From Phascolomyces articulosus (lineage: Eukaryota > Mucoromycota > Mucoromycetes > Mucorales > Lichtheimiaceae), in assembly GCA_025677815.1 (NCBI GenBank), contig JAIXMP010000082.1, positions 1 to 25,017 on the forward strand: 25,017 nucleotides of DNA, written 5' to 3'. Under the pieces are notes generated by a model. The model saw nothing but the letters and a program-made list of their open reading frames with translations, searched no databases and had not been told where the DNA came from. Position numbers and translations under genes: made by a program. Shown in pieces: positions 20,113 through 25,017 of the stretch. Position 1 is the stretch's first letter, and each line of letters opens with the position of its first letter.

Positions 20113-20383
20113 GATACCTCGTAAAAGGCCATAATATACTCGTAAAAGCAGCTGGATTAGCTCGTAAAAGGTTGTGATATGCCTGTAAAAGGAGTGGGAG
20201 CAGCTCATAAAAGTTTATAAAATGCCCGTGATAGCTCGTAAAATGTGTCACTGTGGCGATCATAAAAGGCTCGTAAAAGGTTGTAAAAGGTCAGCTCATA
20301 AAATCTCTGTAAATGGGCATAAAAGGTCGTAAAAGGTTGTAAAAGTCCATATTTCACGACCTTTTATGACCTTTTACGCCTCA
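20113..20383 (-). repeat. Subterminal repeats, right
   Basis: About 15 copies of a CRTAAAAGG motif, often within AGCTCRTAAAAGG, lie within 270 bp, mostly in one orientation. The last copies near 20359-20379 are inverted (CCTTTTATGACCTTTTACG). The motif is shared with the left end at 10778-10895. Confidence 0.85.
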
Positions 20384-20407
20384 TAAAATTTCCCCCTTTT
20401 TACAGTG
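20384..20407 (-). repeat. CACTA right TIR
   Basis: The plus-strand sequence ends CCCCCTTTTTACAGTG. Its complement begins CACTGTAAAAAGGGGG and pairs with 10754-10777 at 21 of 24 positions. Confidence 0.85.
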
Positions 20408-20409
20408 TA

Positions 20410-22690
20410 CTGTGCACAAATACGAATCTAGTTATGGATATCATCCTTCATATTCAGCTACTACCAACACTTCTTGATGATATCATATAATGTAGCATTT
20501 CCTAGATGTCCAAAGCTATCATGAAAATGTTGTACAATATCGGCGCAGTGGGTAAACAAAGCAAAACGGATTTCTTGAACCTCAGATCCAATTTTTACTT
20601 TTTGGAATACTTGATCACCTTTCTTAATAAACTTGTCTTAGTGTTTGCAAAGTATATCCTTGTATATAGATGGCCATTTATCTTCAGTGAATATGTAAAA
20701 CTTGGACCAGTCCGACTCTTCAATTGACTTGAGGGCATATAAATAATTGGGTTCCATAGATTTTTCTGCTGGTACACAATCAGGACCATCCCTATAAGAC
20801 AATAGATTAGGAATGATGTTTTCCATCCCTTTCTTATACTGAATTATAGGATCATATAATTCCAGCTCTGCCATCCAATAAATCAAATGTGGTGGTAGTA
20901 GTTTATGATGAGAGCGGAAATACACCAGTAGATGATGGTCAGTCTTGACAATATAGCTGCGACCTTCAATAAAACAATGCCATACCTATAAAGCATGAAG
21001 GATTGCCAAGAGCTCATGTTCTTATGCCAGGTAAGACCTTTCTACTAAAGAGAGTTTCTTAGATTCAAAAGCAGTCAGATGCATATGACCAGCATCACCT
21101 TCTTGCATCAAAACGCCACCAACAGAGTAATCAGAGCTATCTACCTCGAGAACATAAGGTTTATCTGGGTTAGGTAGTAGTAGTACAGGAGCAGCAGTCA
21201 TGCAATTTTTGATTTTTTCAAATGTGAGCTGGCATTCTTCCATCCAAATAATACTTCTTTTCTTTGCTCCAGTACCTTTTGTTAAGTCAGTTAAACACGA
21301 CGTAATTGAACTGAACCTATGTGTGGTGAACCATACTAATACATGATAGATTCACTCATTTATAAATAACTGGTTAAACATTATTCCATAATAAAACATG
21401 ATATAACCAATAACACACTATATCACTCTTGATTCATTCCTCATTACAAATAATCTGGAATACAGAAGAAAGATGAAGAATGATTACTAAATAGGATAAT
21501 ATACCTATTGCTAGGTACATAAAGAAATATCTAGAACCAAGTACGCATATATACTTGAATAATTGGATATCAATCGTCCTTTAATCAAAGTCAGTGAAAC
21601 ATAGTACTAGAATGATCTAGTGAACAACATCATTACATTAGATAGACAAAACATATAAATATGAGCAAATTTGAACAATAAAAAGATTCTCAACTATATT
21701 CTTATCCATCTCTTTATTTTTACATTCGATTTTATTACCATTTCATCTCACCATAAATGAAACAACAGTAATGGGAGCAGAGACCAATAAATTGTCGCAC
21801 CATTTGAACGTTTGAAGGTACCAGCCAATCTTAAATCGCCTTAATTTTTAACTTAGATGGCAATATACCAGCAGCAGAAATATTGAACCTAACAAAGTCA
21901 AGTTCAGTCTTGAACAATTCAGTTTTCTTTATGTTTGCGATCAACTTTTCCTCCTTTAAACGATCGAGTACTTGATGCACATGAACTTCGTGTTCTTCTT
22001 TTAACTTACTGTAAATTAAAATGTCATCAAGGTAGACTAGAGTGTACTTGTCAATACAATCAATGAGAACCTTGTTTATCAATGATTGGAAAACTGTAGG
22101 AGCATTATAAAGACCAAAAGGAAGGACCAGCCATTCAAAAGAACCATATCATATATTAAATGCAGTCTTTAGAATATCCTCTTTTTTTATATGTAACTGA
22201 TGGTATCTACTTTTGAGGTCGATGCTGGAAAAATACTTTGCTTGTGACAACTGTTCAAGGCATTTATCAATACAAGGTAATGGGTATGAATGACGTTTGG
22301 TTACTTAAATTATAGCATGATAGTCAATGCAGAGATGCATCTTACCATTCTTCTTCCTGATAAATAATACTGGCACACCCTATTCAGACATACTTGGCTG
22401 GATCAGACCAAGTGCAAGTAGTTCATCTAGTTGTTTATGTAATTCATCTAGTTCCAGTGGACTCATCTTATAGGGAGGTCGGTTACTCGGTTCAGCATCA
22501 CCAGTTTCAATAATATGATATATATTACGTTCTGGAGGTATACCCACCAGGTTGTCTTGAAAAACCTCAGGATATTCTTCACAATACTATTAGAGTTTGT
22601 CTTACTGGGATTGCTCCTTCCCTTGGCAATCATTATGTGAGTAACATATAAACAGTTCTTTAATTTGATTTTTCTTAGTGAGACAGTTGA
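20410..22690 (-). pseudogene. Decayed Ty3/Gypsy pol fragment (RT, RNase H, start of integrase)
   Basis: Read on the minus strand, the protease-RT linker (FQDNLVGIPPERN) leads to RPPYKMSPLELDELHKQLDE. The RT catalytic motif VYLDDILIYSK lies near 22030. RNase H landmarks are LEVDSSDYSVGGVLMQEG near 21140 and the TDHHLLVYFRSHHKL block near 20900. The fragment ends within the integrase zinc finger (HDSFGHLG, then ICAQY where a Cys is expected) directly at the CACTA end. Several in-frame stops are visible (for example after QPSMSE and KLKIKAI), and a 430-bp insertion splits the RT-RNase H connection. It belongs to a different, older copy from the chromovirus at the right edge, because that element's 3' LTR lies between them. 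Confidence 0.85.
21324..21753. mobile_element. LTR-like insertion within the gypsy pol fragment
   Basis: The pol reading frame stops matching at the connection domain (SHYCCFIY) and resumes at FSSITSCLTDLTKG. The intervening 430 bp begin TGGTGA and end TCACCA, giving the TG...CA inverted ends expected of an LTR. The sequence is AT-rich and noncoding. No clear target duplication is present, so the exact edges are uncertain. A solo LTR of another family is the best explanation; an unrelated MITE is possible. Confidence 0.55.
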
Positions 22691-22718
22691 CTTGGTGATG
22701 AGAAATAAGCACTGCAAA

Positions 22719-22814
22719 TTTATTTAGGAATTAGGAAGTCAAAAAGTACCTAATTCTCATCCTGATACTTAAGAATAAGTATAGGAATTAGATACATCCT
22801 GATTCCTAAATAAA
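22719..22814. repeat. 96-bp foldback sequence
   Basis: TTTATTTAGGAAT at the left is mirrored by ATTCCTAAATAAA at the right, and the arms remain partly complementary inward (CTAATTC, ACTTA) around a central CTTAAG region. It lies between the pol fragment and the chromovirus 3' LTR and may be a small MITE-like insertion. Confidence 0.5.
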
Positions 22815-22837
22815 AAGTATTGTTCTATATGAATCAG

Positions 22838-23278
22838 TGTTGTATCAATAAGATCAAAAAATAAAAGAAATAAGCAGGAGACGATATAAGTCAATGAGAC
22901 CCAAAATAATTCAGTGTGTTTTTATTATGATTCAAAAAATAATCTCTCTATTTATACTAATTTGCTCATCATAGATAGACTGCCACTACGTGTGTATTAC
23001 AGTATCATATTTCTTATAGACCACATCATTTAAATTACGTATGCTATAAAACTGTGTGAATAATGGAAGTTATAGAACATGTGAACGATGATGGTGGGAA
23101 TCAAGAAGTGAATTACGCATTTGCATAATGAATGATATGCCTGGGAGAAAAGCATAATCTGTGTCACAGTAGCTGTACTTCAAATATAATTACCACACAA
23201 GTGAGGCAAAGGGTGAATAGCGTTTTCTATTATGAATAATAATAATAATTAAGAAGCCATTGTATGTTGGATACAACA
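22838..23278 (-). repeat. 3' LTR of the chromovirus, 441 bp
   Basis: On the minus strand it begins TGTTGTATCCAACATACAATGG and ends GATACAACA, with perfectly inverted 9-bp ends. It is the same family as the solo LTR at 6158-6591, which lies in the opposite orientation. Confidence 0.88.
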
Positions 23279-23290
23279 TTACCCCCCACC
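23279..23290 (-). other. Polypurine tract of the chromovirus
   Basis: The minus-strand sequence GGTGGGGGGTAA abuts the 3' LTR start, as expected for plus-strand priming. Confidence 0.75.
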
Positions 23291-23419
23291 AGGTTGGAAC
23301 AACCATCATGATGAGTTTTGCTTTACACTGGCTTCATAAGAGAAGAAACATGATTGATAAAACTCCAGTTAAAAAATCCTAGGGTCATAGGTAAAAAATA
23401 GTTTTGGAGAAAGATATGT

Positions 23420-25017
23420 TTAAGTGCATCTGCGTTTGGTAAAACGAGGTGAATGACGTGGCTCATTTAATGCGCGTTTGCTCGATTTACTTTTATTTAG
23501 TGTTGGTAGTACGTGTCCAACCTTACTGTCTGTATTTTTATTTTTATTAAGACGTGGAGGTGGTGTACGTTTGCCAGTTATATCATTGTTGTTATTTCGA
23601 CGTTGCCAATATTTTTCAATTAGCGGCAAATCAGTGAAGTGCTCGATTGGTTCCCAGGTATCATCTTCAGGACCATAACCTTTCCATCGGACAAGGTATT
23701 TATAATTACCTGGTGTACCTTGATGATCCACAATTGATTGTATTTCATAGAAGTCATCACCAGAGGCGATGGTATCCTGCGAAATTAATTTAATGTGATG
23801 TGGAGGAATATCGCGAGAAAGAAGAGCGCCTGTTGGATCAGTTAAAACATATTGACCATTGCCCTTGTTCTTTCCGTGCACTGTGAAAGGACCCTCATAA
23901 CGAGCATCCGTTTTGGATTTACAATTCATCTTTTCAACCATGACTTTACTGCCAATAGGGAATTCTTTAACAATTTGGAATTTCTTAGAGAATTTGCCTT
24001 GTTGAGCATTTTGTAGTGCGGTCATGCGATCACGGATTGTGGGAATAACTATTTTAGTTAAATTTTCTTTGCGTTTATCGCTGAATCGTAATTCATCATC
24101 CACTTCTTTAATATCCAAATGACTATAATCCTGCCATAAATTTGGTTGACATGCAAACATCAATGAGAAGGGATGGGAGTTATGCAATTTTGCAATTTTG
24201 TTGTTAATACTCAGTTGTGCAGCAGGAAGGAATAGATCCCAGTCATCTTTTTTACCATAAAGGCGTCGAATGATGATACTTTGCATTGCTTTAACTTTTG
24301 TCTCTATACCACCGTTTGCTCTAGGGTTATATGGAGTGAGAAGACGACTGTCTACACCACAGTGTTCAAGAAGATGTTGGACAACTTCATTTGCGAATTC
24401 TGTACCTCTGTCACTCTGTAATATTTTCATAAAACCAAAATCAGCAAAGACTTATATGAGTATTTTTGCAACAGTAAGAGCTGTCTTATCAGGAAGAGGT
24501 CGTAATAGGGTGAAACGTGAAAATATGTCCACTATTACAAGAACGTAATTATTACCCCTAGGTGTTGTGCAGTTGAAATCACCAGTATCGATACCAATGT
24601 GATCCCAAGGTTTATCAGCATAAATACTATGCATTGGGTGAAATCCATGTTTTCCAATTGTGAATCTTCGACAGTCAGGACAACTAGCAATGACGTTTTA
24701 TGCATCAGCTTTAATAGAAGTCCAGTATATGCATTGACTATGTATTTCATCGACGACAGCATTAATACTAAAGTGACCATTGAGATGTGCTTGTTTTAAT
24801 AGCTGTTCTCGTTCATTTTCAGGTGGTGTCATGAAGTCTGTGTAGTCATTGTGAATTGCAGCACGTTGGAGATGGGTAGAAGGGGAAGCGAAATTATTAT
24901 TTTTATTTCCATTTTTCTTTTTCTGTCTGTGTAATGGTGTGAGGTCACCAAGAAAAGGAGAAGAAGCGATTTTATGCTCCATATTATCCTCCTCCAGCTT
25001 CTTCGAGGTAGAAGACC
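23420..25017 (-). pseudogene. Integrase with chromodomain (C-terminal part of Pol), partial
   Basis: Integrase inserts the element DNA, and the chromodomain guides it to modified histones. The frame is open to the window edge and so is partial at its 5' end. An HHCC zinc finger is visible (HLNGH, then CPDC). The catalytic core has Asp in IGIDTGDF, Asp in LQSDRGTEF, and Glu in RANGGIETKVKAM, with 35 residues between the last two. All three catalytic residues are present. The chromodomain reads YEIQSIVDHQ, then YKYLVRWKGYGPEDDTWEPI, and a basic tail stops at 23420. In-frame TAA codons at 24700-24698 and 24454-24452 interrupt an otherwise continuous frame, so this copy is recently inactivated. 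Confidence 0.9.

Larger units (their letters stand above)
10754..20407 (-). mobile_element. CACTA (EnSpm/CMC-like) DNA transposon, 9.65 kb
   Basis: The ends match over 24 bp at 21 positions: left TACTGCAAAAAAGGGGAAAT... and right (inverted) CACTGTAAAAAGGGGGAAAT.... A TA dinucleotide lies outside each end, compatible with a 2-bp duplication. Inside both ends are multiple AGCTCGTAAAAGG-type subterminal repeats. A decayed Tnp2 transposase gene is central, with two more spliced genes on the same strand. These features together fit the CACTA superfamily. The right end abuts a truncated gypsy integrase frame, but the left flank does not continue that gene. The insertion was therefore followed by a deletion, or the flanks have rearranged. 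Confidence 0.8.
22838..25017 (-). mobile_element. 3' half of a Ty3/Gypsy chromovirus
   Basis: In order on the minus strand are integrase with a zinc finger and DDE core, a chromodomain, a basic tail, a polypurine tract and the 3' LTR. The 5' LTR, gag, protease, RT and RNase H would lie beyond the right edge. Two in-frame stops in the integrase show the copy is inactive. Confidence 0.9.

Noticed and set aside
19722..20263. Hydrophobic Tyr/Phe-rich minus-strand open frames
   Set aside because: They are translations of AT-rich and subterminal-repeat DNA; no start context or domain supports them.
20410..25017. Treating the RT fragment and the integrase/chromodomain fragment as one retroelement
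   Set aside because: The order on the minus strand is integrase, LTR, then RT, so the 3' LTR separates them and they must be two copies.

Overview
This window looks like transposon-dense DNA from an AT-rich early-diverging fungus, most likely Mucoromycota (inference). The evidence is the short GT-AG introns, TATA boxes 60-110 bp before start codons, a eukaryotic tRNA gene with no encoded CCA, Ty3/Gypsy elements with a chromodomain, and a CACTA (Tnp2) transposon. I see no convincing host protein-coding gene. The only host-type gene is a tRNA-Ala(AGC) at about 8.0 kb.

Layout. (1) 284-6084 is a complete 5.8 kb Tc1/mariner-type element flanked by TA. It has very long terminal inverted repeats (735 and 779 bp) built from a 22-bp-period array of small palindromes. 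It carries two different, convergent DDE transposase-like genes, both broken in this copy. (2) 6158-6591 is a solo LTR of the family whose 3' LTR lies at 22838-23278. (3) 6592-7945 is gene-free AT-rich DNA with a second, A-tract-phased array of about 22 bp period. (4) The tRNA gene follows. (5) 8145-10466 is a compact, very young-looking LTR element with 138-bp LTRs (two differences), intact gag and protease, and no RT, RNase H or integrase. (6) 10754-20407 is a 9.65 kb CACTA-like DNA transposon with CACTG-type ends, subterminal AGCTCGTAAAAGG repeats, a decayed spliced Tnp2 gene, and two further spliced genes on the same strand. There are weaker signs of plus-strand exons. (7) 20410-22690 is a decayed Ty3/Gypsy RT/RNase H fragment, interrupted by a 430-bp LTR-like insertion and cut off at the CACTA end. 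(8) 22838-25017 is the 3' half of a chromovirus (integrase, chromodomain, polypurine tract, 3' LTR) running off the right edge.

How it works together. The genes are transposition machinery rather than a pathway. Each element keeps its own cis sites: TIR plus array, LTR plus primer-binding site plus polypurine tract, or TIR plus subterminal repeats. Only the Gag-Pro element has intact reading frames, and it would need RT and integrase supplied by a full-length relative. The strongest candidate for something undescribed is the two-transposase long-TIR element at the left. The Gag-Pro element, with its in-frame deletion, comes second.
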